Shown here: positions 34,123-46,141 of the stretch, piece after piece
Layout of the letters: each line of letters begins with the position of its first letter
Position numbering within the stretch: position 1 is the first letter of the stretch
Assembly: GCA_028673005.1 (NCBI GenBank)
Contig: CM054116.1
Coordinates: forward strand, 93,578,707-93,642,706
Reading direction: 5' to 3'
From: Tanypteryx hageni
Taxonomy: Eukaryota; Arthropoda; Insecta; Odonata; Petaluridae
Length of the DNA: 64,000 nt
The notes under the pieces: model-generated
Databases searched by the model: none
Told to the model about the DNA's origin: nothing
What the model saw: the letters and a program-made list of their open reading frames with translations, nothing else
Made by a program: the position numbers and the translations under genes

Positions 34123-37100
34123 GTGAGTGTACTTTTTTAATTTCATTGAAGAATTCAGGTGAAATAGTGATGGAACATTGATGAAACTTTCATAATTTGA
34201 AATATTGATTCATGCTTTACAACCATCATTTGTAAAAAATTAAGATGGTTAATTTGTATTCTACTCGAAATATTATATGATGCTTTAATCTTTTGCAACT
34301 TTAATATTAATTTGTGTGCTTTAAATGTATAAAAATGTTTGAATAAAATTTGTCGCTTATTGAACCCAATAAGCTAAAAGCATTTTTTAAATCAATGGTT
34401 AGAATTTGCAGAATCCTATAAGACCAACCAAAGCTTTTTCCATTCTTGCAGGGCATGACAACCCCATCACATGGTGGTCATGGCTCGATGGCGGTGAGTT
34501 TACTTTTTCTCTTCATTTGGGTATTCAGGTGTCAGTGATGAATGTGGAAGCATTGATGCAACATTTCATAATTTGAAATGTTAATTCATTTCTCACTACC
34601 ATGATTCATTAAGTTAAGGTTGCTAATTTTTATTCCACTCAAAGGTTTTATATCCAGTACATAGTTGAATGTTTTTTAAATAAATTATAAATTTAGTGTC
34701 TTAATATTTTTTAACTTTAATGTTAATTTATGAGCTTAAATGCAATAAAAATTTCTAATAAAATTGACTGTGAATTCAAGCCAATAATAAAAAAAATCAA
34801 TGTTTACAACTTGCAGCATGCTAAAACCAACCAAAACTGTTTTTCATTCTTGCAAGATATAGTGTTTATCCAAAAGGGCAGTATCCAGCAATAGAATTAG
34901 GCAAGAATGCCATTCCATCTCATGTTTATTTTCCTATTCAAATAAAGGGAACCAAAGTTATCTGATTCTAACTTAAGGCACCATTTGTTTGCTGTTCTTT
35001 ACCAAGGTCATGGCATATTTATAATTGAGGCAGGTTAAAAATGAAAATGTCATACAGTCGTAGAAATGGTGTAAGAATTAGCTAGGCTTCCTAGATTGGG
35101 AGCATCATAGATATTAGGTATCACTGTTATAAGGACAGAGAATCCAGAATATGAAAATATGAACTATGCATGTGACGATGAAATTCTTGTCTTTAATCCC
35201 TATGTAATTCATCCCTATGTAATCCATGAGTATTAGAACAATTCAGAGGCTTGGGTCTTTAAAGTGAAGCATGGTGAAGTGCATGCTGGGTAAAACTGAA
35301 AGATAACAGAGAAGTGATTATTGGGAATGCACACTAATATGAGTCTTCATTGTATTAAAATACAAGGAAAATTAAAATCAGTGACCAAAACACATGTCAA
35401 GGAAAAAATGAAAATCAGATATCATAAGTGTTAAATTTATTTCGGAAGAACTTGAGATGTGAGACAAGGCTGTTAAAAATTGTTGGATTTCTTTGGAAGA
35501 AAGGGGAATGTAAATGAGAAAATGAAAATTTTTCAGAATATTGCATCGTAAAAGACTGGTTCATACTCTACAATTTGTACTGATATTTAAATGCTTCACA
35601 ATTGTTGGAGTTATTTAATTAGAATTAATTATTACATCAGAATAAACAAAACATCCTAACTAAATGATATCAAACAAGAACGTTAGAAATGGGAATATTA
35701 TTAAATTACTGATAAAAATTTAGGTAATTAGAAATGAATTAAGAAAATGAAAAATCAAGCAAGAATTGTATTAAGTTCAATTTTTATAACTCCTGCACAC
35801 TCACAGAGTTCAAATCATATAAAATTAATGCAAATGAAAATAATTTCATAATTCTTAAATGGCATGTGTTGAAGGGTCACGTATATCATAGGCCTTCCGT
35901 TTTGTTTAAATATGTCTTCTATCTTACGATATTAAATGATAAAGTATTAACCTGATGTCTTTGTGGTCTCTAATTATTTTAATGTGTTCAAAGCATATAT
36001 TTTTACTTGAAATATTTTGTTTCAATATAAAATATTTTAAAGAGTATAAATGCCACATCACAATCAAAATATTTACCATGAATAAGCTTGCTAATTTTCC
36101 TAAATTCTAACACGATTCTAAAATCTTGGATATTTAAACATTATTGATATTGGTTCAAGGAAGCTGTAGTATACATAATGATATCTAATGATTATATGAT
36201 TTTTTTCTTTTCCAGATGACTTTTCACTTTGGAATTAAAGAAACTGTGCTTTTTGATAGTTGGAAAATAACTAATGTTGGTGGACTAATAGGCTCAATGG
36301 TGGGAATATTCATAATGGCTGCTCTGTATGAAGGACTGAAATATTACAGGTAAAATTAGTTTTTCTCAAATGAAGATGGACTAATTTAACTTTTATAAAT
36401 TGATTATTTTAGTCACAAAATGGTATATTTTCATTCAATTAACTGCTGCTTAAACTGAAATTTGTGATATCCATATCAAATGTAGTTATCATATTTCGCG
36501 GCATATAAGATACACCAGTTTTTTTAGAAGATTTAAAAATATTTTGGTTCACCAAGGCAGTTATGGAGGGCCATGTCGTGTAACATTTCCAATTGTGATT
36601 AAGTTCGTATCCGGCAACATTTACAGAAAATATTATGACGTGATAACAGTTAAATATAACGTTTTAGATAAACTTCATTCGTAAAATAAATAGGTATCTA
36701 AAACAAATAATTGCTTCGAAACGTGTATAGCTAAATGTGCCCTGCGTGAACTCTGCAGTCGTATTAATTATAGCTGTCAGAGTGCGCCGCACACATTGCA
36801 CATATCGATACCCTTTACCAATAGTACTTACTTAAACTTAAGTTAAAGATGATATGTTAATATAATGGGATAAATAATAAATGGAATGCATATGTAATAA
36901 CGATACGTACACTTAACTAGTCCTTTTTCTTCTGCAACTCTTACTGTCTCATACATAACGATTTTGATCGATACAGTAATACCAACCTCTTATCCCACCA
37001 GCTTCAGTTTTTCTCGTTCTCTTGATTCACGAATCATTTTTTTCTGTGGGAGGTGGACTGAAATAACGTGCTGCTACTCGGTTTCCATGTGTTTTTTGCA

Positions 37101-40100
37101 TATTCAATTGACTGAAGCTTATAACTAATAGCGTAGGCATATCTCTATGCTCTATGCGTCCTCGGAATTCAGGTTGCATATGGTATTACTGTATATATTA
37201 ACAAAATTTTTACTATTAATTATTAATAATTTATATTTTATTGTTTTTGCGGTGAAAGACTGCCAATTATTCCATTTTGGGGATGAGTGTGCTTGTTAGT
37301 GTCAGTATTGAGAACAGTAATAATCTTACCTTTGGCCTATAAGACACAGGCTGATTTTGGGGGTCATTTTTCTGGAAAAAAGGGCCAAGAAATACGGTAT
37401 ATCAAATCCAATCTGTACAGTATAATCAATAATGAATTTAGATTAATCATGTATTATTTATATTTAATCAAAATAATGTTTATAATATATTGGACACAAT
37501 CTTCATTAAATGTTAACTTGAAATATTTTATTTTTATTTTAGTTTATTACATTTTGAAAGTGCTTCAGTGGGCCTACATTTAAAGTTAGTTGGAAACTTT
37601 GTAATATTACATAAATGAAAAAGCCATGTCAAAAAGTAGTGTTAACAATGATCATAAAAGATCTTTTACATGTTTTATATTGAATTGGTGTAATATCTGG
37701 CAATTAATTCTACAAATAATATCTTGTCATGAATTGAGAGGCTTGTTGAAATTTCTTTGCCAACTGTAGTTTGCCCATTCCTGTTCAAAAAAATTTTCAT
37801 GGTGTAATGCTATGCTTATGTGCAAGATTTTTAGGGTTTAAATGCAAAAATGAATTATTTTAAAAACCTCAAACAAGTATTTATAATTCCAATAATAATA
37901 CCATTAAGTTGATTAAAATGCCCATAGTAACATTTTCATTTGCTAAAATGCTTCTTGTTCATTTACAGGGAATATCTCTTTTGGCGCTCATATAATTCTG
38001 TACAATATAGATCGGTTACAACTCCTGATGACAAAAGTAGTGTTGGAACAAGTGATCATCGAATAGTGCAGTAAGTATTAAAATTGAATTTTGTAGAAGA
38101 TGTAATTCCTCAAGATATTCTTGTCTAGAATAACTAAATTCAACAAAACTCTTTCAAATTGCAAGGTTTCCAAATCTTTTATTCTGCTGCTTGTTAGGGA
38201 TCAGATAGATAAACACAATTTATAGTTTGATGAGTTCTACGAATTCCTAGTGATCAGTGGAAAATAGTTTAAGAATCGTTGGTATTTAATGAATATCATA
38301 CATACACTCTGGCACTAGAGACCATGGAGGTCACAGGCCATCCTCTTTTATGGAGTATCTCTCAGCAGGTCCGAGGTTTTGCACAGATAGGTTTCTAGCC
38401 TATTCTGCAACTGCCTTTTACTTTGGGAAGAGTGTTATATACCCACACACATTCACATGCACACAAAAGGGAGGAAGGAAACCTGTTGCCAGCAGTAGCC
38501 TGCTCTTAATGACAAGCACCAAGTAGGTACAATGGTTAATGCCCCTTCTGAAGAATGGGGCACTTTTACTTGAGTGTTCTCAAGATACACAAGTTGGAAG
38601 GATGTAGGCTAAGAAAAAATCAAACTGTTGGATTTAAACTTGATCCCACAGCATGGAAGGCAAGCACTCAAGCCACTCCACCACCACTTCCCAAATGTAA
38701 TAAATATCAATTCTCACCAAAAGATCAACAGTTTCAAGATGAGGTAAATGACAATTTCAGTGACATGAAAGAAACGAGTATATGAGGTGTGACCCAAAAG
38801 TTTTCAAACTGTTGATATACAAAATCATAGGTAAGGAATGAAAAGATCTCTATATAGTCCCCATTACAATAGTCTCCTTGCCAAGCCATGCATTTCACCT
38901 AATGGTGTTGCCACACCTGGAAATATTTTTGGAAGTCCTGTTGTAGTTCCTCAGAGTCGACATAATTTTTTATTTGATTTTTTCCACTTACTCTGTGTCT
39001 TCTTTTCAAATAATTTTGGAACTTGCAGAACAAGATGACTCATGTGGTGAAGTCAGATGAATGCGAACAGGGCTGCCAAGAGCTGACATGGGCCCTGGGA
39101 ATGGGTTGGCATATGGCCCCCCAGCACCCTCTCATGGAAAAGGGGGCTGGGGGACCGCATGACGGAAAAAATAAACTAGCTAATAAAGAATTTCATAAAA
39201 ATTGCATATCAAAATATAAAAGAGGTAACTTATAGGTTAGATGAAATTCAAATTTTGCCACTGTAATAATTAGTATTTCTACATACTAACTATACATACT
39301 GAGTTTTTCACTCTACATTCAACACTGTGGGGGTTGCAAGGCAGCAACACATGATAATCTCTATAAAGTTTGTTTATCATTTATATTTACTGCTACTTGA
39401 TCAATTACTTTATTAATATTTTTAAATTTCGTCTCCTCTTCTGAGGCCCAAGCCTCAGGGATTTTGCCCTGGTATCCCCACCGTCTTGGTAGGCCTGACT
39501 ACAGGGTATTATCTAGCTGATTGATTTTAAATTTTGTCAAAATTTCTTATTATGAGACAACACTGTGCTGTGGTGCATTGTGAATAATCCAGTGATTCAG
39601 TCAAAGGTTGGGCCTCTTCCCACAAACTGGATTTCTCAAACATTGAAATATCTCCAAGTAGAGTGCCTGGTTCACTCTTTGACCATCTAGGATAGGATGA
39701 CCAACAATCCCAAATTTGAGGGACAGCCCCTCCTTTTCATCACTTGTCCCACTTTTTTAAATGACATGCTTTTTGAAAAATAGTGATTAACATCCTAAAT
39801 TTTCATTTAAGCCACCCTGGAACACCCTCACTGTTTACATCTAGCTATCTGATATTTAGTATATCTATCTAAGGCTGATCTATCAATAAATGTACCATAA
39901 ATACACCACTGTAATATGTCCCTCTTTATAGTCTGTAAATATTTGAAAATGTCCCTCCTTAGCTTCATGAAAAGTTCGTCATCTTACTATACGATGAATT
40001 TGGCATGAACAGTATCTTCAATATAAAAAAACAACATTGTCTTCATTTTCAATTTTGACAATTGCTCCTTTCTGGTTTTAGTGATTCAGGAGTTCTCTAC

Positions 40101-42650
40101 TGAAGACTGAAATTTGGTCTCTGAATCATACTGAAAGATCCATGCTTCATCTTCATGGATGACCAATTTCAGAAGAATTTCATCCTCTTGAATTCTCTGG
40201 TTGAGATTAGAACAAGCTTCTGCCCATCGCAATTATTTTTGTTCAGTCAATACTTTTGGAACCATTTTTTCAACAATGGCAATAAAATCTATTGAGAAAA
40301 CTGGCTGAGCACAAATTATACATAACACATGGTTGTGGCCTCATGCAACATCGATGACAAAAAGTCTGTGACAAGTTTTCATGTGCCATCAACTGAATAT
40401 TGTTACTACAATGTCCACACAAAAAATCAGTTCAAAAACTTTCGGGTCAAATCTTGTGTGTTTGTGGACATTTTTATAGGGCTCCCATATGTGCTATTTT
40501 TTCTCATGACTGTCTAATGACTGCAAATGGTTATTATAAAAATGGCAATAGTCCACCCTATACCCCTATTCCTTTCCTACTTAGGCTGAGAACTTTTCAA
40601 CTGCCCTTCGTAAAATGCAGTCTAAACAGATAAATTAATTACATATGATTTTCTTGAAGATATGTTACAAGGCAATTATTAAAATCACTCCTCCTAACTT
40701 TTGAGTTGTTTTGCAATTAGAATAAGTAATGCATATGATACAGAGGGCTAGAAATTTCTCACTCTTGTTTCATACTTTATATGTATTTAAATGATATAAA
40801 GTTATTAGCTAAAAAACTAATAGGATAGAAACATTTTTTACATATGTAATTTTTCTGTTAAATATTCAGCCTAATGATGAAAACTCATATTTTTTCTTAA
40901 TAGGATAGAAACATTTTTTACATATGTAATTTTTCTGTTAAATATTCAGCCTAATGATGAAAACTCATATTTTTTCTCCTACCTCATTCCTCTACCTTAT
41001 TACCTTTACTTGCATCATTTGCCTATAAACCATCCACCCTTCCCAATACAGTGTTGTAGGAGAGGTGATACGTAAAAAACGGTGAGTAAAGAGGATGTGT
41101 ATATTTTCTCAGATGTTATGTTGCCTTGCATGTGTAGCACAGATTCATTCTTTAGGTTCTGGCTTTAATTTTCAATTTTGTAGCCAAGAGGAAGAAGAAA
41201 TGCAGTAGTAATGCCATAGTAGTGCTTTTATCTTTTCCTTAGATAAAAAATTTCAGCCTTGCTTGATTTTTTTGTTTGATCATAAAGATATTTTTTAAGT
41301 TGTCTTTTTGATGTAGTTACAGCCTTATTGAAATCAATTTTAACATCTAGGATATTTTATAATTTGCAAATTCTCTTCTGTATTACTGGTGGACGCTTTC
41401 AGTTTTCGCTACAGTGAGGACATTGCTGATTCTCAATGTCAGCAATGTCCTCACCGCAGCAAAACCCAAAAACACCCACCAGCATTCCACAATGCTGCAA
41501 AAGCCTCCAACTCAAATCAGCTTTGGCATTCCAGTGTGCCATGGCATCCAGTTTGGGCAACACTGATCCAATAGCTCTTGATGATTTTATGTTCTAATTT
41601 TGTTGACTTTGTTATGGATGTCAAAATTAACCTAATTTGCATGGAGTTTTTCATTGTTAGTCTAAAGAATTCCTTTTTGTTATTGCCCACTTATATTTTT
41701 ATCATATTTACTAAGCACGTTTTTATAGATGATTTGGAAGATTACAAAACCAAATGTACGGATTATTTTGTTGGTTCAATTAGAATATTGAAAATTGGAA
41801 ATTTTATTGAATTGCAAAAAACTTTTTATTAGTCATCATTCATCTTCTTCCTCTCTGTAGTTGTAAAAATAGACTACAAATGATATAAAGAGTGAATAGG
41901 ATGTATGAGAAGCTGGTCAAGCATGAGGTATGTTTTGCAAAAGTCCTTTTTGCTTTGTGATTCACACATTTGAAAAGTAAGCCAGTGACTAATGAATTGC
42001 AAAAATCGTTTCATTATTTTTGCATCGTAATTTATCACCATTATTTTTTTGATAATATTAAACACAAGCATTCCTTGTGGATGATTTGAATGAAAAATAC
42101 TTTTAAATGCATTTTAATATTCTTAAGATTTATTCTAGTTCAAAATTGTGAATTTATGGAGTAAAATTTAAATTAAATGGCTGACAAATACTGTAAAATT
42201 TAACATTAGATAAAACCATGTTTAGCTTATTATTTTTTAACTTCAAATTAGCTGAAAACTTAGGTCATCCAAGCATTCACCAATGAGTTTACAAATCCTT
42301 GCAGAACTAAACAGCTTCAAAATTATCACTCAATTAATTGAATATATTATAATTAATCGACCTATTGAAATTAACAATGTAAAAGTTTCTAATGCTATTA
42401 TTCTTGAGATTGAACATTTTTTCTTTTTTTTTTAAATCGGCCTGAAAGACCAACAATGTTAAGCTGGCCCCACGTTCTGCAGACTGGCCTTCATGTCATT
42501 CAAGTGGTGATTTCATATCTACTCATGCTGATCTTCATGACCTACAATGCATGGCTTTGCATAGCAGTTCTGGCAGGAGCAGCAACTGGTTACTTCTTGT
42601 TTGGTTGGAAGAAGTCGGTAGTAGTAGATGTTACAGAACACTGCCACTGA
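33991..42650 (+). CDS. Ctr1: high-affinity copper uptake protein (Ctr1 family), spliced, 213 residues
   Basis: Six exons join in phase (33991-34122, 34452-34493, 36216-36349, 37969-38070, 41052-41081, 42449-42650; 642 nt including TGA). Ctr1 proteins form trimers in the plasma or endosomal membrane and import reduced copper (Cu+). The N-terminus (residues 1-58) is rich in His and Met for copper capture. Family hallmarks follow: MTFHFG (59-64), TM1 about 78-98 ending YEGLKYY, a cytosolic loop, TM2 about 157-176 with the M-L-I-F-M copper-selectivity motif (M173, M177), TM3 about 180-199 with G-x-x-x-G (190, 194), and the C-terminal HCH metal motif. Length fits the family (about 190-240). All introns are GT-AG. 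Its first intron is about 2.4 kb if the proposed exon is right. The introns contain several transposon insertions, none in coding sequence. Confidence 0.95.
34452..34493 (+). CDS. Ctr1: Ctr1 coding exon 2
   Basis: A 42-nt exon (14 codons, phase 0 on both sides) encoding [14 protein letters not shown], more of the copper-binding ectodomain. Acceptor CTTGCAG, donor GTGAGT. Its length would keep frame if skipped. Confidence 0.88.
36216..36349 (+). CDS. Ctr1: Ctr1 coding exon 3 (TM1)
   Basis: Acceptor TTTTCCAG, donor GTAAAA. It encodes [16 protein letters not shown] through the first membrane segment to LKYY, and ends two bases into an Arg codon. Confidence 0.95.
36487..37399. mobile_element. 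R-family DNA transposon in Ctr1 intron 3
   Basis: The left end TATCATATTTCGCGGCATAT and the reversed right end TACCGTATTTCTTGGCC are inverted, followed inward by AAGATACACC-type sequence. It is homologous to 10465-10867 (left part) and 46711-47636 (right part), and lacks an internal segment present in the latter. ATATCAAAT occurs just outside both ends (36473-36481 and 37399-37407) and may be a target duplication, though five extra bases lie inside the left copy. Confidence 0.65.
37969..38070 (+). CDS. Ctr1: Ctr1 coding exon 4 (cytosolic loop)
   Basis: Acceptor TTTACAG, donor GTAAGT. It completes Arg103 and encodes [16 protein letters not shown] and a Ser/Asp-rich linker ending DHRIV, leaving two bases (CA) for the next exon. 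Confidence 0.92.
38320..38780 (+). other. probable repeat fragment in Ctr1 intron 4
   Basis: It contains a GCATGGAAGGCAAGCACTC motif preceded by a TTGATCCCAC-like box, reminiscent of dispersed tRNA-like repeats. The plus-strand frame at 38555-38785 shows no domain. Family unknown. Confidence 0.35.
39025..39555. mobile_element. insertion inside the mariner (family unknown)
   Basis: The mariner coding order jumps from the NAP region to the C-terminal region across this stretch. It has a CAGGGCTGCCAAGAGCTGAC start near 39049 and AGGCCTGACTACAGGGTA near 39490. Boundaries are approximate. Confidence 0.4.
39691..40003. mobile_element. hAT-like insertion inside the mariner
   Basis: The left end TAGGATGACCAACAATCCC and the reversed right end TAAGATGACGAACTTTTC are similar, with GAGGGACA motifs inside both. 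It interrupts the mariner between EDTVHAKF and VNQALYLE. The terminus resembles the TAGGGTGACCAG end at 10207. No clear 8-bp duplication. Confidence 0.55.
40818..40977. repeat. exact 80-bp tandem duplication in Ctr1 intron 4
   Basis: 40818-40897 and 40898-40977 appear identical. The duplication ends 74 bp before microexon 5. Confidence 0.92.
41052..41081 (+). CDS. Ctr1: Ctr1 microexon 5 (30 nt)
   Basis: It lies between an AATACAG acceptor and a GTGAGT donor and encodes VVGEVIRKK plus split residues at both ends. VGEV followed by basic residues is the loop segment just before TM2 in insect Ctr1 proteins, which supports it as a real exon. Its 30-nt length preserves frame if skipped; exon 4 would then join exon 6 through a CAA codon. 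Confidence 0.8.
41402..41465 (+). ncRNA. candidate intronic hairpin (miRNA-like)
   Basis: A perfect 16-bp stem, GTGAGGACATTGCTGA (41414-41429) with TCAGCAATGTCCTCAC (41439-41454), has a 9-nt loop. It is extended below a 3x3 internal loop by GCT/AGC and GTTTT/AAAAC. The 64-nt fold lies in Ctr1 intron 5 on the sense strand. The geometry fits a pre-miRNA or an hpRNA, but no family seed is recognised. It may instead be a simple inverted duplication. Confidence 0.35.
42449..42650 (+). CDS. Ctr1: Ctr1 coding exon 6 (TM2, TM3, C-terminus)
   Basis: The acceptor CTGAAAG follows a T-rich tract. It encodes [20 protein letters not shown], then [16 protein letters not shown], the G-x-x-x-G third helix, [15 protein letters not shown] and TGA. 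This is the most conserved part of the gene and fixes the family. Confidence 0.97.
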
Positions 42651-43745
42651 CAGGAAGATCATCCCCTTGACCAACTTTGTCAGTGTCATAGCAGTGTGCC
42701 TAATGCTATTGTGCTGGATGATTCTGGTCACCAGGGGATAGATGATATGAAGTTCCTCAATGCAGCCCATGATATGGGAAGCAAGCCTTCCTGAACTATG
42801 TGCTACTTTGAAGGCTTATTGATAAGACTGTGTGATGAATTCGTAACATTCTTAGTACTTGGTGTTCTTGAATGCACTGAGATATTTTGTATTCTTCATA
42901 CAAAAGATCGAGAGCTTATCAAGTGTTGGTTAATTTTGAGTAAATTATATTTCATGTTGCTGAAGATGAATAGTTGCATATATTTTTAAATACTTTTTAG
43001 GCAAATATACTCGAAGAAAGCTTCTAAACTTAAGAATTGTCTTAATTTCTTGATGACAGCAACCCATTTCCCTTTATAATTATTTTTTTTGCGATTGATT
43101 TCAAAATTTCCACCATTAAAATTAGCTTAACTACATAGCCCACTCCTTTTAGCAATAATAGTTTTCACTTACAAATCATTAATTCTATGAAAGAGACATT
43201 AATAGGAACTATGAACTAAATATAGTAAAATAAACCAAATTTCAACAGAGATATATTAATTTTACTTTTTTGTTCTATTTAGTCAATTCATTCAAATCTT
43301 GCCAAATTTAATTCAGTATTAAAGAGATTTTCCTCATGTTACTATTCCATGTATCTGATGTATGTCTCTTAAAAATAATTTTTACTCTTCGTTTGCTGGT
43401 GTGCCAATTCTTTTAACGTTGAAAAATGTACTCATATTTTCATCTTGGAAGCTATCCAGCATTTTAATTTTGGGTCCAATTTTTCAAATTTTATTACATT
43501 ATAATAAACAGGATTCTGTTATTATGCATCAAAATAGAATTATCATGAATTATGTAATTTTTATCCCAGTTGCTATAGTTTTTTTAATATGCAGATAAAT
43601 AGTTTATATAGAATCAGCATATGACACAAAATCTGTTTTATAAGTATGTATAGTGACAACTGTGGGTGGAAAAATGTTGTGAAATTTATTTTCTTTACTT
43701 GACATTCATGTATGTATAATTTATAAAGGCATGTTATAAAATAAA
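42651..43745 (+). other. Ctr1: Ctr1 3' UTR (extent uncertain)
   Basis: AT-rich sequence after the stop codon with no competing gene. AATAAA hexamers at 43229-43234 and 43740-43745 are candidate cleavage signals. Open frames here are by chance. Confidence 0.5.
43740..43745 (+). terminator. candidate polyadenylation signal
   Basis: AATAAA in an AT-rich context 1.1 kb after the Ctr1 stop, just before the MITE at 43831. The hexamer at 43229-43234 is an alternative. Confidence 0.35.
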
Positions 43746-43830
43746 GAAATAGCCAATATTTTGGCTGAAAATGACTATCACAGCAAGGAAAATCATAGTT
43801 TTTTAATCAAACAAGTGTTTTGAAGTGTTG

Positions 43831-44234
43831 CAGAAGTCCTCATATCTGACTTCCTTTGGACCTGTGTTAGATTGGATAATATAAGTCTGATAATGGGTGA
43901 AAACCCAGAAAAAATTATTTTTTATAAAATAAACTTGGCACTAAAATAAAATGTGCTTTCTTTACATAAAATAAATTCTGCAAACCCATGCCAAGTGTTG
44001 ATAATAGAAGTCACAACATGGAGTTTATAAGAATGAAGGTAATGGACATGTAGGTGATATCATAACTTTTAAAAGTTCAATCATAAGCGTAAAATTGTAC
44101 CAGAAGCCTCTCATTCACTCTCACAAATACGAAAGTTATGCTACTGTCACATAATAACAGTAATCACAACTATCTTTGGTGGCCACAGCCCATAAATTCA
44201 GATAACTGGAAGTTGGATATGAGGACTTTTACTG
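43831..44234. mobile_element. Tigger/pogo-derived MITE
   Basis: The left end CAGAAGTCCTCATATCTGAC and reversed right end CAGTAAAAGTCCTCATATCC are inverted. The right side is followed by TA. 404 bp, non-coding. Confidence 0.65.
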
Positions 44235-44236
44235 TA

Positions 44237-46139
44237 TTTTAATTCAGTTGGTAAGTTATAGATTATAATCTGGAAAGTAAAATTGCTGAATGAGATTTTA
44301 TAAAATTTGACTATTTTTAGCACTATAATTTTATCAAATTGGATTTAATGATAATATTGCTAATAGCCAGAGTTGCTGTAATAAACCAAGTGTAAAGCTA
44401 TAAATTACAGTATTTTGTAGAAGAATTATTATCACACTACAGTAATTATCACATTTCACTTATAAACATCCACAAATACTATTTTAAAAAAATATTGACA
44501 CCAACACCAAGCATTTAATAGGAAATTTATTCCCTTGATATTTGGAAACCTACTAAAAATGTATACTACCACTCATTCTTTGACAATCCAAACATCCTGT
44601 TGCAATGGTTTTACTGCAATATCCCACAAGATGATGATAGCAAAATCTACTCAAGGCAACAAAATCATTATGCAAAAGTTTAGGCCAGCAGTAACAAAAG
44701 TGTAATGCCTCCCTTAGAAAAGTTCTGACTAATGGGATCATTCTTTATCTAACCTAAAGCCATAGCCCAAACTCACTGTCATCTGACAATTTTATCCTCT
44801 TGACATAACCAAGTATGTATGTATTGGACTATTTACTCGTAAAATTCACTATGGCTTTTATTTGCTCTGCATAAGTGATGCATCTTTAAGGATGCACTTG
44901 GGTCTTCCTTATACAATCTGAAGTCTTCAAATTTCTCAAAAAGTGTAAAAATCATTTATAATTACACAAATTTTTGTTGAGAAACATGACAATTGGAAAG
45001 ATCTTCTGGGTTTCCAAGTCCCACAAAAAAAGTAAAGACAAAACTTCCTGTTTTAGATCTTTAGTAATAAAAATTTATATTGCATTAATTACATCCCTAA
45101 TTGTCACTGCATTTGAGTTGGAAATTACCAGAATCCAATGCTTTTAAAGAGGGGCTATACTTTTTCATATGGTTGTTTTTGGAGATTCATTTGTAATTTT
45201 GCTGTGCATATAAAATATTGCTATAAAATGTTTTTCAAGCTGTAATTGTATTTTATTAAATAATTTATTCTCCAAAATCTTAGCCCAGGAATTAACCACC
45301 AGTAGGAATTATATTCTTATAAGAAAAGTTGACCTGCTGCTCATCATATTTTCTATGAACATAGAATTTTTATTAGTAGAGAAAGTGAACAAAAAATGTG
45401 TTGGACATTCACTAATACCAATGAATTTTTCAAGTACAGTTCATAGAAACCAATGAAGAAATATTTACATTAGAACTTATAAGGACTTGTGTCACAAATG
45501 TTGTGACAGTAATTTCTTCTAAAAACTGTTTCTTGTGTAGTAGAGGTTCTTAAATCATTGAATTGCTATTAAATTCTGCATGGTTTTGAGGCAAAAAATA
45601 TATAACACAAATGATTCCAGATCCAGGAATATTAGGGCCCTATTCAAGAACCTTCTGGTTCTACCATCTCCTTTAACTCAAAATAACAATAGATGATAAA
45701 ATATTACTCTATTTTCATGTAGACTAAAAGAAAATTAAAATAGAATAAATCAAATAAAAAACTTAAAAGGGTCAGTAACCTGCTGCTCCAGAACCACATA
45801 TGCTCCTTGAGTACGAGTACATACTTGTGTCTCTTTAGAAGCTAGTTCAATTTCCTAACCTTTATCAGTCATGACAAACGCTTATTACAATCACTCAAAT
45901 CTCAAAAAAAAGGCACAGGTTGTCTTTGGATTGGGAAAAAAAAACAAAAAATGGCTCCTTTATTGTGAAAGGTTGCCAACCTCGGGCCTAGCTTCAGCGA
46001 AAAATGTTGGGACACTAATAATTGGAGGTCCCTTCTCATCCCACATTAGCCATGGTTCTATTTAGTTGAATCGTTGGAATGTGCCTGAATCCAGCACTGC
46101 ATGTATCACAAAAACCTTCAATCATTTACATTTATTGGT
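44237..46139. other. unassigned AT-rich intergenic sequence
   Basis: No gene or repeat recognised. A candidate zone between the convergent Ctr1 gene and the putative minus-strand gene. Confidence 0.45.
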
Positions 46140-46141
46140 TA

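Larger units (their letters stand above)
38826..40220 (-). pseudogene. mariner transposase remnants
   Basis: Minus-strand pieces from high to low coordinate read [20 protein letters not shown], then [19 protein letters not shown] (40090-40215, around the first catalytic Asp region), [20 protein letters not shown], then after an insertion [31 protein letters not shown] (about 39555-39600, around the second catalytic Asp, here Asn in HNAP), and finally a C-terminal [17 protein letters not shown] with [16 protein letters not shown] (38830-38960). The order and spacing match mariner transposases. Stops and frameshifts interrupt it. Confidence 0.8.
38783..40455 (-). mobile_element. mariner-type transposon, broken, in Ctr1 intron 4
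   Basis: Inverted ends: TGACCCAAAAGTTTTCAAAC at about 38790 and, reversed from the right, TGACCCGAAAGTTTTTGAAC. The minus strand carries transposase remnants in order. Two insertions split it (about 39025-39555 and 39691-40003). Without them it would be near the usual 1.3 kb or less, with its N-terminal third missing. Confidence 0.8.

Noticed and set aside
38555..38785. 76-codon plus-strand frame in Ctr1 intron 4
   Set aside because: It coincides with a probable dispersed repeat; no splice sites would place it in the transcript.
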